From Epinephelus fuscoguttatus (lineage: Eukaryota; Chordata; Actinopteri; Perciformes; Serranidae), in assembly GCF_011397635.1 (NCBI RefSeq), contig NC_064775.1, forward strand, positions 17,528,954 to 17,592,953: a stretch of 64,000 nucleotides of DNA. Reading direction: 5' to 3'. Below the pieces are notes generated by a model. It saw only the letters and a list, made by a program, of their open reading frames with translations, was not told the origin of the DNA and did not search any database. This document shows, one piece after another, positions 26,401 through 35,631 of this stretch (the stretch's first letter is position 1; each line of letters opens with the position of its first letter). The position numbers and the translations under genes were made by a program.

Positions 26401-28035
26401 GTCTGTTATTGTTTGAAGAGGGCTGCAAAAATAAACTTCGCTGCGTCAGGTTACATGAATGCGGAGTGAAGTCACTACGATGGCTATGGTTATTAAATCC
26501 CAGAATGTGTCCTGAAGTATTTTTTGACCTTTTGTCAGTAACAGAGAACAGGGTTACTCTGAACGCAGTCTCCGATAGTTTCCAGGAGTTGAGTGCCAAA
26601 ACAAACACATCAGTCTGGAGGTAAACTCTGACAAAGCACGGATTTGGAAATGAGTAGAAATCACAGCGCGGCTGGCTCCACTGGACGCTCATTGACTGTG
26701 CGTGTTTGCAGGTCCAAAATCAGCCAATTAATGAGGCTGTTGACTTTTCGTCTTCACCGTGACCTGTCCTTATTTAATCACAACCCCACATGAGCCCTGC
26801 TGGCTCCAGGCCGCACTCATTGTGATCCCCTCCTCCCCCCTCCTGCACATACATCCAGCTCATTTTCCAGGTAGACACCCCAGTTAATGCAGTCCCTGTC
26901 AACAGCAGTTTATAGCTATTCCTGGTCAAAACCCAAAGTCCACTTTTCCAATCAATGCAGCTTTCCTCCTGCTGTCTCTCTCTGTTTCTTTCTCTCCACT
27001 CCCCTCTGGAAATGTCAACATCAATACTATGATGTTTTCTGCGTCCATCCCATTCCGAGTACAACTTCTGGGAATATTTGCAGGACCTTGTTCTCTGGTG
27101 CAGTGTTTTAAAGGCTGTTTTTTTAGATGGGGGGATATTGGGAAAGAGTGGAGGGCCAGCTGTTGGGAGCATAGCTGAGGTTAACTTGGGCAGAGCGACT
27201 GTTCCTTTTGTTTCTCTCTCCCCATGCACACCAGGATGATTCACAGCACTATAAACATGTCTATGCAACACAGGGTTTAACGTGAGTATTACAATACCTC
27301 GTGCAACAAGCGTAAAATAGGTCATTAATGCAGTGGAAGTTAAAAAATAGCACATATGAAATGCATGGTAACTTTCAGATTATAGGTCAGTCCTGTTTAT
27401 GCAATAGATTTTAAAAGGATGCATTGCAGACATCAAAGCAAAACTATGTAAAATATGATACAAATATCTAATGGATATCATCCACTGGTGCAAAATGCTC
27501 ACCAGAACTTCCTATTTTGCACAGATTTGGGCTCAGGCTTCATGACAATGCAACATTTCTACACTATTCCTCAGGCTGCAGTCTAGACAGTGTCATTAAA
27601 AATTGATAGAAGAAAACCAGGTTTCCAGTAAACTGACTGACCGCTGGTTTGCTCCCGGTGCTCCTCGCTGTAAGTGGTCGTCTCGGTGTCCACTTTGCGC
27701 CGGCACTGCCCCTGGCCCTGCACCAGTTGCTCCAGAGGAAGCTCCGAGTCGGGCGTCGGGTAGCATCGCAGACCGGTGGAGCACCTCGGGGTGTACACGC
27801 CGCACATCTCGCCCTCTTGCCGGGCACACACGGGGCAGCACCCGCAGCCAGGCTCGCGCACTATCTCCGCGCAAGTCTCGGTGAGCCTTGGGCACAGCGC
27901 CTGGCGCTCCGCGGTGCAGCCGGGGCAGCGGAACACCATCTCGGCCAAGGAGGCACCGGCGAGAGAGGCGGAGAGGATCAGCAAGCTGCAGCCCGCGTAC
28001 GACAGCATTGTTAAAGGCATGAGTTTTTGGGTCAT
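4401..28035 (-). CDS. igfbp2: Insulin-like growth factor binding protein 2 (whole gene)
   Basis: Four coding exons on the minus strand: 28035-27642, 8551-8370, 5036-4896 and 4559-4401. Phases agree at every junction and all introns are GT-AG. They give 291 residues from the ATG at 28035, or 282 from the ATG at 28008. Order of parts: signal peptide, Cys-rich N-terminal IGFBP domain with GCGCCPVC, variable basic linker, C-terminal thyroglobulin type-1 domain with CWCV and an RGD, ending ELPDMAQI. The protein is secreted, binds IGF-I and IGF-II and controls their access to IGF1R; RGD-containing IGFBP2s can also bind integrins. The fold and the motif GVYTPRC fit IGFBP2 rather than IGFBP5 or IGFBP3. 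Fish have two paralogues; from memory this looks closer to igfbp2a. Intron 1 is about 19 kb. Confidence 0.92.
4896..5036 (-). CDS. igfbp2: igfbp2 exon 3: start of thyroglobulin domain
   Basis: Codes for [17 protein letters not shown], then [16 protein letters not shown], the conserved start of the C-terminal thyroglobulin type-1 domain (141 nt, 47 codons, phase 0 at both ends). Acceptor TTTTCAAG, donor GTGACT. Conservation with the human exon is very high, which makes the family call firm. Confidence 0.93.
5425..5472. repeat. (CA)n microsatellite
   Basis: Twenty-four uninterrupted CA units in igfbp2 intron 2. Confidence 0.95.
7880..8060 (-). mobile_element. Retroposon 3'-end-like fragment
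   Basis: The phrase ACTTTATTGATCCCTGGGGG followed by a CATGTTACAATTGCTC stretch resembles the 3' tail of a common fish LINE/SINE family (usual wording TTTATTGATCCC-GAGGGAAATT). Only a short diverged fragment is present. The class is uncertain. Confidence 0.4.
8370..8551 (-). CDS. igfbp2: igfbp2 exon 2: linker with basic segment
   Basis: The acceptor CTGCAG at 8552-8557 precedes an exon that starts in phase 1 and codes for the unstructured linker ([20 protein letters not shown], then [13 protein letters not shown] and a Lys-rich [13 protein letters not shown] run). It ends ARPKQ at a GTGAGA donor. The basic run matches the position of the heparin-binding/nuclear-localisation-like segment described in IGFBP2 linkers. 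Length 182 nt, which keeps the frame open into exon 3. Confidence 0.92.
8552..14085 (-). other. igfbp2 intron 1, 3' part: mostly unannotated
   Basis: AT-rich non-coding sequence. Two stretches resemble LINE-2-type tails: about 11020-11140 (TGTAAAGCATTTTGAATTGC) and about 11645-11780 (TTTATACAGCGCTTCATAG, then AAAGTGCTTCACA). A 117-codon minus-strand frame at 13234-13587 and a 134-codon frame at 13601-14005 have no recognisable domains. No exon is supported. Confidence 0.45.
14086..14840 (+). repeat. Tandem duplication, unit A (about 755 bp)
   Basis: Begins TGATTGTCCAGATTCTGGTC and ends with TCATTATACCTATGCA. The following unit repeats the whole sequence of landmarks in the same order and orientation: GCAAATGGCAGACTTGG, AAAGATCCAAGCACACCAG, CAAGGAGCAGCTTCTCTC, GTCAATGGCTGTTGA, GGAAAATTGATA. 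The copies differ by substitutions and small indels, so the duplication is not recent. Function unknown; no coding frame is conserved between the copies. Confidence 0.85.
14841..15596 (+). repeat. Tandem duplication, unit B (about 755 bp)
   Basis: Direct neighbour of unit A with the same landmarks in the same order, starting TGATTGGCCAGATTCTGGTC and ending TCATTATACCTGTGTA. Head-to-tail junction at 14840/14841 with no spacer. Confidence 0.85.
15597..16689 (-). other. igfbp2 intron 1: nothing recognised
   Basis: Non-coding. Short open frames only, none supported. Confidence 0.4.
16690..18180 (+). mobile_element. hAT-like element remnant with BED-finger start
   Basis: The left part carries ACGTTAGTCGACTAG, a motif I associate with hAT-type termini in fish. 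The right part has an ATG at 18079 opening [14 protein letters not shown], which resembles the BED-type N-terminus of hAT transposases, stopping after 33 codons at 18177-18180. The element is split by an 812-bp insertion (17030-17841). No right terminus was found, so the end given here is only the end of recognisable sequence. Confidence 0.5.
17030..17841. mobile_element. Nested insertion with 16-bp target duplication
   Basis: The 16-mer GCTACCCAGAGCTTTA occurs at 17014-17029 and again at 17842-17857, exactly bracketing an 812-bp segment. Removing the segment and one 16-mer restores continuous flanking sequence. A long target duplication points to a target-primed (LINE/SINE-type) or similar retro-insertion rather than a hAT or Tc1 element. 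The interior contains CAAACGCGTTTCAGCACTTG followed by GCTTTCCTCAGCG, and A-rich runs near its right end. Family not identified. Confidence 0.75.
18181..18789 (-). other. igfbp2 intron 1: nothing recognised
   Basis: Non-coding; may include the unrecognised right side of the hAT-like element. No terminus or frame found. Confidence 0.35.
18790..19010 (+). repeat. Interspersed fish repeat, second copy
   Basis: Shares its wording with the family seen at 613-1010 (AGATATCTCAACAGCTATTG, then ATGACATTTGGTAGAG and ACAGGATGAATCCTAATAAC). Diverged, non-coding. Confidence 0.45.
19011..20945 (-). other. igfbp2 intron 1: nothing recognised
   Basis: Non-coding. Open frames of up to 88 codons lack domains and splice support. 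Confidence 0.4.
20946..21268. mobile_element. hAT MITE with 8-bp target duplication
   Basis: The left end CAGTGGTTCCTACCTGG and the right end CCAGTTGGGAACCACTG are inverted repeats of the widespread hAT MITE end. The flanks are CTCTAGAC (20938-20945) and TTCTAGAC (21269-21276), an 8-bp duplication with one mismatch, as hAT elements make. At 323 bp with no frame, it is non-autonomous. Confidence 0.88.
21269..23544 (-). other. igfbp2 intron 1: little recognised
   Basis: Non-coding. The segment near 21394-21440 (AATGTAAGTCTATGGG, then GGCATCACGTGATG) is shared in reverse orientation with 61890-61940. Nothing else recognised. Confidence 0.4.
23545..25305. mobile_element. Composite of hAT/MITE fragments
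   Basis: Both ends (23545-23660 and 25140-25305) are built from CAAGTC/GACTTGAGTC words, the edge sequence of a fish hAT family that reappears at 53492. Inside are two MITE-like blocks. One is 23698-23990 (AGTGATGAGCGAGTACACC to GATACTCATATTTGACTCAA). The other is 24003-24420, rich in ATCGATACAGCATCATATCG and related words, with an inverse ATATCGCATCATTGATCC at the far end. An L2-like tail (AAAAGCGCTTTATGAATG) follows near 24775. I read this as one old element with later insertions, but the outer ends are diverged and no duplication was confirmed. Confidence 0.4.
25306..27641 (-). other. igfbp2 intron 1, 5' end: nothing recognised
   Basis: Non-coding. The 149-codon frame at 26020-26469 and the 193-codon minus frame at 26774-27355 have no recognisable domain. 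Regulatory elements could be present but cannot be identified by eye. Confidence 0.4.
27642..28035 (-). CDS. igfbp2: igfbp2 exon 1: signal peptide and N-terminal IGF-binding domain
   Basis: In-frame ATGs lie at 28041, 28035, 28020 and 28008. Those at 28035 and 28008 both have A at -3. The 28008 start gives a compact 22-residue signal peptide ([18 protein letters not shown], then ASLA before EMVF) as I recall for fish orthologues; the upstream starts would add an MTQKLMPLT prefix. The mature part begins [14 protein letters not shown] and carries the family signature GCGCCPVC plus the CGVYTPRC disulfide block. The exon ends in phase 1 at AGC-G before the donor GTCAGT. The region is GC-rich compared with its surroundings, as expected for this exon. 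Confidence 0.92.
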
Positions 28036-28265
28036 TATCATGGGGGCGATGGAAGGCAATTCCAAGTGAAAAAAAAGGGGAAGAAATGTGCATGCGAACA
28101 GGTGAAGCCGGGGGCTGGGAGGTCTGCTGGGTCCTACAAATTCCCAGGTTTGCTCTTGGGGCCACATGTGGGTGTTAATATGGGAAGAGAGAGGATTTAG
28201 TCCAAATGTCATGTTTTAGCTCTGCTAAAATGTTGGCAGTAAATTACACTGACTTGTGCTCCTTT

Positions 28266-28277
28266 CCTTATTTTATC
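28266..28277 (-). promoter_or_regulatory. Possible igfbp2 TATA-like element
   Basis: The minus strand reads GATAAAATAAGG about 230 bp upstream of the first usable ATG. This would put transcription start near 28240 and give a 5' UTR of roughly 200 nt. The match is AT-rich and may be chance. Confidence 0.2.
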
Positions 28278-28505
28278 CTCAGATTAACTGACATGGCTCA
28301 GAATGGGAATAAAGGTCCTAAAAAGTGAAGTGAATTTGTTAATTGAATGCATTTTAGGCTCTAGGAATACAGCAGCCTGACTGAACGAAATTACAAGCCC
28401 CTCAAGTCAGACCAGCTGTTAGTGGTTTTTGATTTTATGCCATATTTTTGATCACAGAGAAATTTTATTGCACCATAAAACATCTTCCTTTGCCAAAGAC
28501 ATAAT

Positions 28506-28591
28506 TGCAAATGTTTAAAAAAACAGTGTATGCTTTTGTGACATAACATACTCAAACACACAATCTCACATATGTTTATAGGCCTAAAGTG

Positions 28592-28622
<31 letters not shown>

Positions 28623-29200
28623 CATCTTTTAGGGTGAAGTCAGGTAATGTGGGACAAAATAAGGTTTTACATCTTGGACTCTTCACATTAGCAGCCAATC
28701 ACTAAACATGTTGTTGCATTGTTAGTACAAGTGTGCTTCACATGACACAACCAGTTTGACTGGTCATGTTGATTTCCTGTTTTTGGCATTTATCTTGACT
28801 TATAACTTACTTACACTCAAAATATTTCCCATAATACACCTTAGTTTTATGGGAAATGGTTTGGAGTAGGTGCTTAATGCATTCAGGTAAAATGGGACAT
28901 TTTTTCTGAAGTGTAACCAGCATGTTTTAGGCTACCAGATGCCATAAAATCATGACCTATCCATGTCCATGTTAGCCACAAGCACACACATGTATGTCCA
29001 CTGTAGGCAATATGGCACCAAGGAAACAGGCGGCAAAAGAGCAGCGAAGGCATGACAGAAAAGTTGGACCATCTTTTTTAGTGAATAGTTAGTTACATTT
29101 ATGATTTGATAACTGAACTATTAATGGATTCAACCATTTAAAAATAAGTAAACGCAATTGTCCCTTTTTTCTCACTGTCCCACTTTACCTGAATGTGTAC
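28506..29200 (+). repeat. Duplicated block upstream of igfbp2, unit 1
   Basis: Shares an ordered set of landmarks with the next block: CATAACATACTCAAACACA, TATAGGCCTAA followed by a (TCA)n tract, AGGGTGAAGT followed by AGGT-ATGTGGGACA, ACTCAAAATATTT, TAAAATGGGACA and ATGGCACCAAGGAAAC. Unit 1 also has an inverted pair: CAGGTAATGTGGGACA at about 28640 and TGTCCCACTTTACCTG at about 29179, bracketing about 555 bp and looking like transposon ends. A small basic frame from the ATG at 29012 (MAPRKQAAKEQRRHDRK) stops after 26 codons. Confidence 0.7.
28592..28626. repeat. (TCA)n microsatellite
   Basis: Nearly pure TCA trinucleotides with one CCA interruption, within duplicated unit 1. Confidence 0.9.
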
Positions 29201-29783
29201 CGCAAATGTTATTACAAAAAACAGCGTGTGCTTGTGTTATATAACATATACTCAAACACACACAAGCTCACATATGGTTTATAGGCCTAATGTGTCATCA
29301 TTATCATCATCATCATCGTCTTATAGGGTGAAGTTAGGTTATGTGGGACATCAGCTAAAATTGGACAAATAAGAGCAGAGCAAACAGTCGAAAAGAATGA
29401 CTTATCTCAGAACTCGGAAGGGAAGCCATGCATCTTTTTGGAAGTAAGCATAGTGATTGACTTAAACTCAAAATATTTTCACAACACACTTAAGGGAAAG
29501 GGTTTCAAGTAAGTACTTAGCGCATTCAAGTAAAATGGGACAGAAAAATTAAGTTAAAATGGGCCATTTTTCAAAAGTGAAACCAAGATGTTGCAACACC
29601 AACATCATGATTTGTGCTATTTTGTGCCACCGTGTAATATTACAGACATTTTAAAAGTATTTTTTTCACTTAAAAGATAATTATGGTGATGCAACGCGTC
29701 CATGTCAGCCACGATGGTCCAGAATTAGCCATCACTGTTGCACACATGTCCATTATAGACAGTATGGCACCAAGGAAACGAGT
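29201..29783 (+). repeat. Duplicated block upstream of igfbp2, unit 2
   Basis: Head-to-tail copy of unit 1, with the same landmarks ending at ATGGCACCAAGGAAAC (29764). Similarity stops there, so the last roughly 170 bp of unit 1 has no counterpart here. Confidence 0.7.
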
Positions 29784-32700
29784 GAGGTCGGGGTTCTTGA
29801 TGTGTCAAGTATTTTACATGGCAACATATTTTCTTTATAGAAATATAGCAGAGATACATAACAAGTTCCAAAGTAACACCAAGGATAGTCGAATTTTCAG
29901 TGGCTGTCCCTCTCCTGCTCCTCTCTATCTGACCTCTGACCTCTTTATGGTGATATCAACGGGAAAAGACACCTCCTCGAGACATTATAAATAAAACTGT
30001 TTTTGCTGAACAGAATTTCTAGAAACAGAGGCTGATGTGAAACTTGAGCTTGTGCTCCAGTATCAAAAACACGGCGGTAAATTATAGCTCCCCTGGCTGG
30101 AAGACTCTGCATTGCTATACATACTGTGGCGTGTTTGTTTCAATCAGCACCCCCAACTCCCAGAATGCATGAATAAATAAACAAACAAACAAAAGGACTA
30201 TGTGCGGAGCATTCCTTACATGGAAAGACCTCCCCGCCGTGGCAGACATGTCCATTGACACTCAATTAAAACTTGCCAGCTGCTACCGACTTATATGCCT
30301 GTGTACAGTAATGCTACTGTGCACGTTTCCAGCAATGTTTCCTATCGATCGGTGAGGCCAAGCCTTGAGGTGTCATGCTCACCCACCAAACAAACTCCTA
30401 TTAACCCTGTCCAGTGCGGTAGACTAATCGCTGTTTATCCAAGGGCCCAGAAATAGAAGTGGCGTGTGTAACCTTACTCCGCAGATATAAATGCAGATTA
30501 TTTTGTCTTGTGGGTGCCCCCTGATTTAATGCTATTTGGCCCCATTCACGATCGGCATCCTAACTCACCATGGGGGCATGGGGAGGGAGAAAGGGCACAT
30601 TTGAAGCTGTCTTGTATCTCAGGGGTGTGAGTCAGGAGGATGCCCAGAGGGCTGTTTGCACATAGAACCTCATATGTCATTTTATGAAACCATGGGTGGA
30701 AAAGCAGCAGGATGGCCACTAGCTAATAGGCCTAACAGGCCGCAGTATCTGCCCATGTGTGCAAAGTAATCCCCACCAAGGTCAGTTACTTAAATTCCTC
30801 CCCATGGAGCTGTAAAGCAAACACAAACTCTGGATAAACTCCACATTGCTAGAGGAAGGTATGGGATCACTGATGGGCTGAGGACACATACAGTGCATGT
30901 GCCTCAGCAAGTATACAGAGGGAGGTTTGTATGCCAGAGGTCATCGTCATTAGAGTACAGTCAGTCCCCAAAACTCTGCCTGGCCTTTTGACCATATCAC
31001 AACACTTTTCCTTATATACAGCTTTGTTGTCAAGCATTCATGATCTGTTGAAACTGCAGTTATGGATGCTTCGTATGATGAGTCCAGTTGTTGACAAATA
31101 CATTAAGCTTTGGGAGGAGACACAGCAGCTGAACAGGGTAAAAGTTTAGCTAATATATCACCATGGAACCCAAGTTGATTACATTAAGACAATTCATTTT
31201 TATATTATAAGTTTTCTGAAATTTTATGTTTAATATCAGGGTTCCCACGGTTATGGATCTGGAATTTCACAATCACATTTTCTTTTGACTTAGAAGAAGA
31301 TGTTATGGAAGTAAATTCTCAAATTTGCCCAGTGCATGAAAAATTTTGTTTTCACATCCGTAAATCTGTTTACAGCTAGAGTTGTTTTGATACCAATACT
31401 AGAATCAAAAAAGCCTCCGATACTGCCTAAAATGCTGGTTCACCTATTGCACTGATCCAATACCACGTAAATTATTCTTAAACTCTGAAGTAGTTTGACA
31501 CCTGAATGAAACAGCTCCTTTCCTGGAAATCAGTTCTCTAGTCTAGTAGCCATGCAGCCACTGGCTACTACTGTTTGGTATGTATTTGGTACTGTATCAG
31601 AACTTGTATCTGAAAGGGAAAAAAGATATTATTACATTCAGTGTCATTGCATTTCATTTCATTTATTTGACTCATGGTGTATAGAAGGCGCTATATAAAT
31701 AAAGTTTGATTGATTGATTGATTGATTGATTGATGACGATATCACATGGTGATGGAGTACAAACATTACGTACATAACAAAACAATGGCACACGGCGTGG
31801 CTAAAGTACAACCAATGTTACCTAAACAAAGGAAGGACATTCTTCAAAAAAGCACCTAGTTTATAAATGACATCACAGAGGTTATAGAGCCGGTCAGATC
31901 ATAACACATCTGTTTACAAATGAAGCTCTTGCAAAAGTTCAGTCACATGATCACAAATAATTTCCCTTTAGCGCTGAAGACTTTTGTTGAATCTCATCAG
32001 CACAAATCATCTGTTAATCAATACACTTACATTTCATCTTAATTTCATTATTCTGTCTCTCCTGATTGAACTGAAGTAGGTAATAAATCATCTATTAGTG
32101 GATCATATGCTGCAATACTAAAAAGGGTGGCTAAAATAAAGTGTTATGTCAAATATTGTCAGATATGATGCATATGATGCAACTTTTCTAACACTAAATG
32201 ACACCCAAATTTAGCTGCAAACTTTCATTAATTCCACTTTGTGCTTTGATATTCTGTCCTTGAAAAATAACCTCTCAGAACAGGCCACATATTTGAACCC
32301 CAATCAGTGACACAAGCAGTGACATAAACCACTAACTACGCAATCACTGTTTGTAACGCTACACTTCATCCAGCCTAATTTTGGAAGATGGCAGCAGCCT
32401 GTTAAAAAGAAAGAAAAGCTGCCAACACTGTAGTGTCCTTTCATCCTATTTTACCTTGTGTTATAAAGCTTAAGCCAATAATTTCACAATTGTCTCTAAA
32501 TCCAAAATGCATATTCCTAAAGCAAGAAAATGTAGAATGACTGTAATTTTGGTTCTACACTGGTTTCTTATCAACTGAATCAGGTCCCTAAAGGCATCCC
32601 CAGGTTCATTTTTCAGGCTTTGATAATGAATGAGTGCACTGTTTAGTGTTTGGCTTTGATTATACTTAATTAAGCCCCCCTTTGCTTGGACTACTGATTA

Positions 32701-33045
32701 GATAAGTAGAGGCAGTGAGCACAGGGGTTGGAAAAGTAATTCATCATCTGATTAGCGGGCCTGCATAAAATGAAGTCACACTTACAGCAACAGCTGGATT
32801 ATGTGTTTATTCCAAGCTAAAATGTTTTAACTCATGATATGTAACATTTTTTATTTGAATGCCACACTGCAGGAGTTCATACGGATAAGAAAACTAGCTC
32901 TCATGCGTGCACAGTTAACCAACCAGTGCAATGTGCAACATCTCACTGAATGGAAATGTTTACCAAATTACAGGACATAAATCCTTACATGGAAATGTTC
33001 ACATCACAAGTCCCAAATGGAAAAATGCTTATGCGTGTGTTTTTT

Positions 33046-33050
<5 letters not shown>
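29784..33050. other. Intergenic, mostly unannotated
   Basis: No gene supported. Near 31690 the phrase GGCGCTATATAAATAAAG followed by (TGAT)n at 31707-31734 is the typical 3' end of an L2-type LINE or SINE in fish. The rest is AT-rich with short random frames. Confidence 0.5.
31640..31734 (+). mobile_element. L2-type retroposon 3' tail with (TGAT)n
   Basis: GGCGCTATATAAATAAAG directly followed by about seven TGAT units, the usual tandem-tail ending of fish L2-like retroposons. Truncated; the 5' limit is uncertain. Confidence 0.55.

Positions 33051-33091
<41 letters not shown>
33051..33091. repeat. (GT)n microsatellite
   Basis: About 20 uninterrupted GT units. Confidence 0.95.
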
Positions 33092-33092
<1 letters not shown>

Positions 33093-34095
33093 CCGAGTAT
33101 GAGTGTGTTTGTTTGCTGCCTAGCAACAAGTGATGCATGTGCAAATTAGGAAAGTTCTTGCTTTATTTGCCCATGCAAATGTTTGTGAAGTATCTGTTAT
33201 GGAGCCACAGCGTTACGTATTCCCCAGTGAAACACAAATAAAGACCTGCTGAAAAGTGCTTTCCTAATGTGTCGAGTTAATGCGTGGGTTTACAGTCCAG
33301 AAGTTGAGGTTATATGCTGATGTCAGCATTACACTATTCACTGACATTACTGTTTTTCCGGCTACAAAGTTCATGCCTTCTAGGAATAGGCATTTTAGGT
33401 CGCAGTGTCTCTCTACTATTTCCATGAAAACAGGAAATGACATTTTGCAAACGGGCTTGTTTTAATCTGCTGTATTTCTACTTTCTTCAGCCATAACACA
33501 CACACTCGTCGGCAAACCAGCTACCCAGCTCTGTTTTTTATTGGTGCCATGACTCGGATATGGTTTGACCAGGTTGGTAAATTTGACAGCTGGTATTTAT
33601 TAAAAATCTCAGCCACCACGAAGCCTGTGCTTGGGTCTTAAAAGCTGGGAGGCACAAAAGATCTGGTATTCGCCTCTGTTGAGTCTTCAGGCTGCCTAAA
33701 AGAACAAAACACTGTTATGTTAACCACTCATGCATGGTGCAGCTGCTCGCTTTTATAATATGGGAATGGTTGGATGGATTCAGTGTCTTTGCTGGTGGTA
33801 GTGAGGACTCAGTCTGACGTTTTCATTTACGCTCATGTTGTCATGTGTGTTTACATTGTGAAATGTGGGATCCTTGCTAGAGTGCACCACCCAGTGGCCA
33901 CCTGCAGGAACTAGTCAAAAGCAGCACCATCAACCTAAAAGACAAAGCTGCACAGAAATGTACTGATTTAGTGTGATTTTCAAGTTTCAAGTTATTTATT
34001 ATTAATTGCATGGATGGATTATGAGACAATGGGCCCCTGGGCACAGATATGCAAAAGGCCCTACCACTTCTCTCATAGGAGCAGGACACACAGAC
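33092..34095. other. Intergenic, nothing recognised
   Basis: Non-coding. The last part (about 34010-34090, TGGGCCCCTGGGCACAGATA) may belong to the repeat that carries the following minisatellite. Confidence 0.4.
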
Positions 34096-34501
34096 TTTGT
34101 GGTTGTTTTGTGTGTCTGCAAGGCATTTTGTGTCTTTTTTTTTGGTCATTTTGTGTACTCTTGTTGTTTTTGCCTTTCTGTAGTCATTTTGTGTCTCTTG
34201 TTAAGTCATTATGTGTGTCTTTTGGTCATTTTGTGTCGTTTTGAAGTCATTCTGTGTCTCCTTGTGGTTGTTTTGCCCATTTTTGCACTTATTTTGTGTC
34301 TCTTTGCAGTTCTTTTGTATATATTTGTGGTCATTTTGTGTCTCCTTGTGGTTGTTTTTGTCTTTCTGTTGTCATTTTATGTCTCTTTTCAAGTCATTTT
34401 GTGTCTCTGAGGTAATTTTGTCAATGATTGGGGTTATTTTGTGTGTCTTTTGGTCATTTTGTGTCTCCTTGTGGTTGTTTTACACATTTTTGTAGTTATT
34501 T
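34096..34501 (+). repeat. TTTTGTGTCTC minisatellite, left part
   Basis: Degenerate tandem units of roughly 27-29 bp built on GTCATTTTGTGTCTCCTTG and GTGGTTGTTTT, with a higher-order order that recurs (CCTTGTGGTTGTTTT, then ACACATTTT-GTAG-TATTTTG). The same array continues at 39862-40515 on the other side of the retrotransposon. The long open frames here are a product of the repeat, not genes. Confidence 0.88.
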
Positions 34502-34528
34502 CACGAGCAAGGAACACGCAACCAATCA
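34499..34528. repeat. Retrotransposon terminal inverted repeat, 3' end
   Basis: TTTCACGAGC-AAGGAACACG-CAACCAATCA here matches the inverse of 39811-39838 at about 24 of 30 positions with two one-base gaps. The shared words are GAGC, GGAACAC and ACCAATCA. Confidence 0.6.
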
Positions 34529-34544
34529 GATGCGTTTTAGAAGA

Positions 34545-34550
34545 TTTATT
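34545..34550 (-). terminator. Candidate retrotransposon polyadenylation signal
   Basis: The minus strand reads AATAAA 43 bp before the inferred 3' end of the element, followed by T/G-rich sequence. It fits the end of the element's transcript. Confidence 0.45.
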
Positions 34551-34565
34551 GGACAATAATGAATT

Positions 34566-34597
34566 GGATGGATGGATGGATGGATGGATGGATGGAT
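34566..34597. repeat. (GGAT)n microsatellite
   Basis: About eight GGAT units in the 3' untranslated part of the retrotransposon. Confidence 0.9.
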
Positions 34598-34671
34598 TAT
34601 TGAGTGCGGTGTGGGGAGATTTGGAGGTCCGTAGTGGCGCCCGGGCATCGATGAACCCCCAAAAACTCCAT

Positions 34672-35563
34672 TTAATGAAGTAGTGCTTGTGCGGCTCTGA
34701 GATCGCTAAGGTTTGAACGAATGTAACGGTGGTAGGTTAGCGAGGTCCAGCGACCCATGATTTGGATTAGGTGTTCTGGTATGCCATTGCGGGAAGCTGA
34801 AGTGGCAGCGCCTATGCGGAATGAATGGCCTGAGTAGCAAGTGGGAGATATGTCGGATTGTATAAGTATTTGGCGGAGATGATAGTGGAACCAGAAACGG
34901 GTGGCGACTTGGCCAGATTCGGAGAGAAAGAGAGGGTCAAAAAGTGACGCGCTGTTGGATTTCCTGTAGTTTAGATAGTTTGAGAGAGTACAGAACAGGT
35001 CCAGAGGGGATAGATTTTTGAAATAGAAAATTGGTGTAGCATGACCTGATTGATTAGTTTTTGATTTCTTGAGGTAGAATACCATGATGTCATTGGAGTA
35101 TTGAGATAAGTCTGAGATGCAAACATGGCGGAAAGGAATGAAGTTTGATGTGGACGCGGTGAATTCTGAACATCTAAGGAAGCCGAAGAATGCTAGTGTG
35201 AATATTGCCTCGAGGGTAAGAGCGACGTGGGGAGTATTGTAACCGGAGCGAAGATTACTAATACAGATGAGAAGTAGGTCGGTGGTAAGTGGAAGGCGAT
35301 GAGGGGTTTTTGCTGGTTCTTGTCGGAGAAGGCCTTTGAAAAGAGATGTTACTTGAGGCTGGGCTAGGGTAGCCGGTGAGTAGTTTGGAGAAAAAGCTGA
35401 TGCCACTGAGGTATGATTTGATTGTGTGAGTTCTAATGTTTAGAACTGAATGAGCATGGTTAATAAAGCAGACCACGGTAGTTAGGTCGAATGATGGAAA
35501 TGAAATGTTATGTTTATCATGGAAGTTGTGGAAATGATTCCAAGCGGTCCAGTATGATGACAA
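34672..35563 (-). pseudogene. Retroelement tyrosine recombinase, frameshifted
   Basis: Two overlapping minus-strand frames together cover a tyrosine (phage-integrase-like) recombinase. The N-terminal part (35563 to about 35380) has SSYWTAWNHFHNF and KSYLSGISFFSKL, the SAM-like DNA-binding region. The C-terminal part (about 35400-34672) holds the catalytic residues: Arg in FLRCSEFT, the HxxR box in SGHSFRIGAAT, Trp in MGRWTS and the nucleophile Tyr in YHRYIR. The change of frame near 35360-35400 breaks the protein. In DIRS-order elements the enzyme integrates a circular cDNA. All catalytic residues are still present, so decay here is mild compared with the polymerase. Confidence 0.85.
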
Positions 35564-35631
35564 GGTTGAGGATGTTAAGCTATTTATTATGTAAATTTGA
35601 GAATCGATGATCAGGGGTACTAGGGATGAGT

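Noticed and set aside
26774-27355. A 193-codon minus-strand open frame in igfbp2 intron 1
   Set aside because: No recognisable domain, no splice context with igfbp2 exons and unremarkable composition; likely chance.
27583-28212. A 209-residue open frame extending the igfbp2 exon upstream of the signal peptide
   Set aside because: The extra N-terminal residues precede an obvious signal peptide and have no counterpart in IGFBP2 proteins; they are most likely 5' UTR, and the frame's 3' end runs into the intron.
34006-34495. Open frames of 94-134 codons rich in Phe, Cys, Val and Leu, looking like membrane segments
   Set aside because: They are translations of the TTTTGTGTCTC minisatellite; the same pattern appears at 39976-40314.
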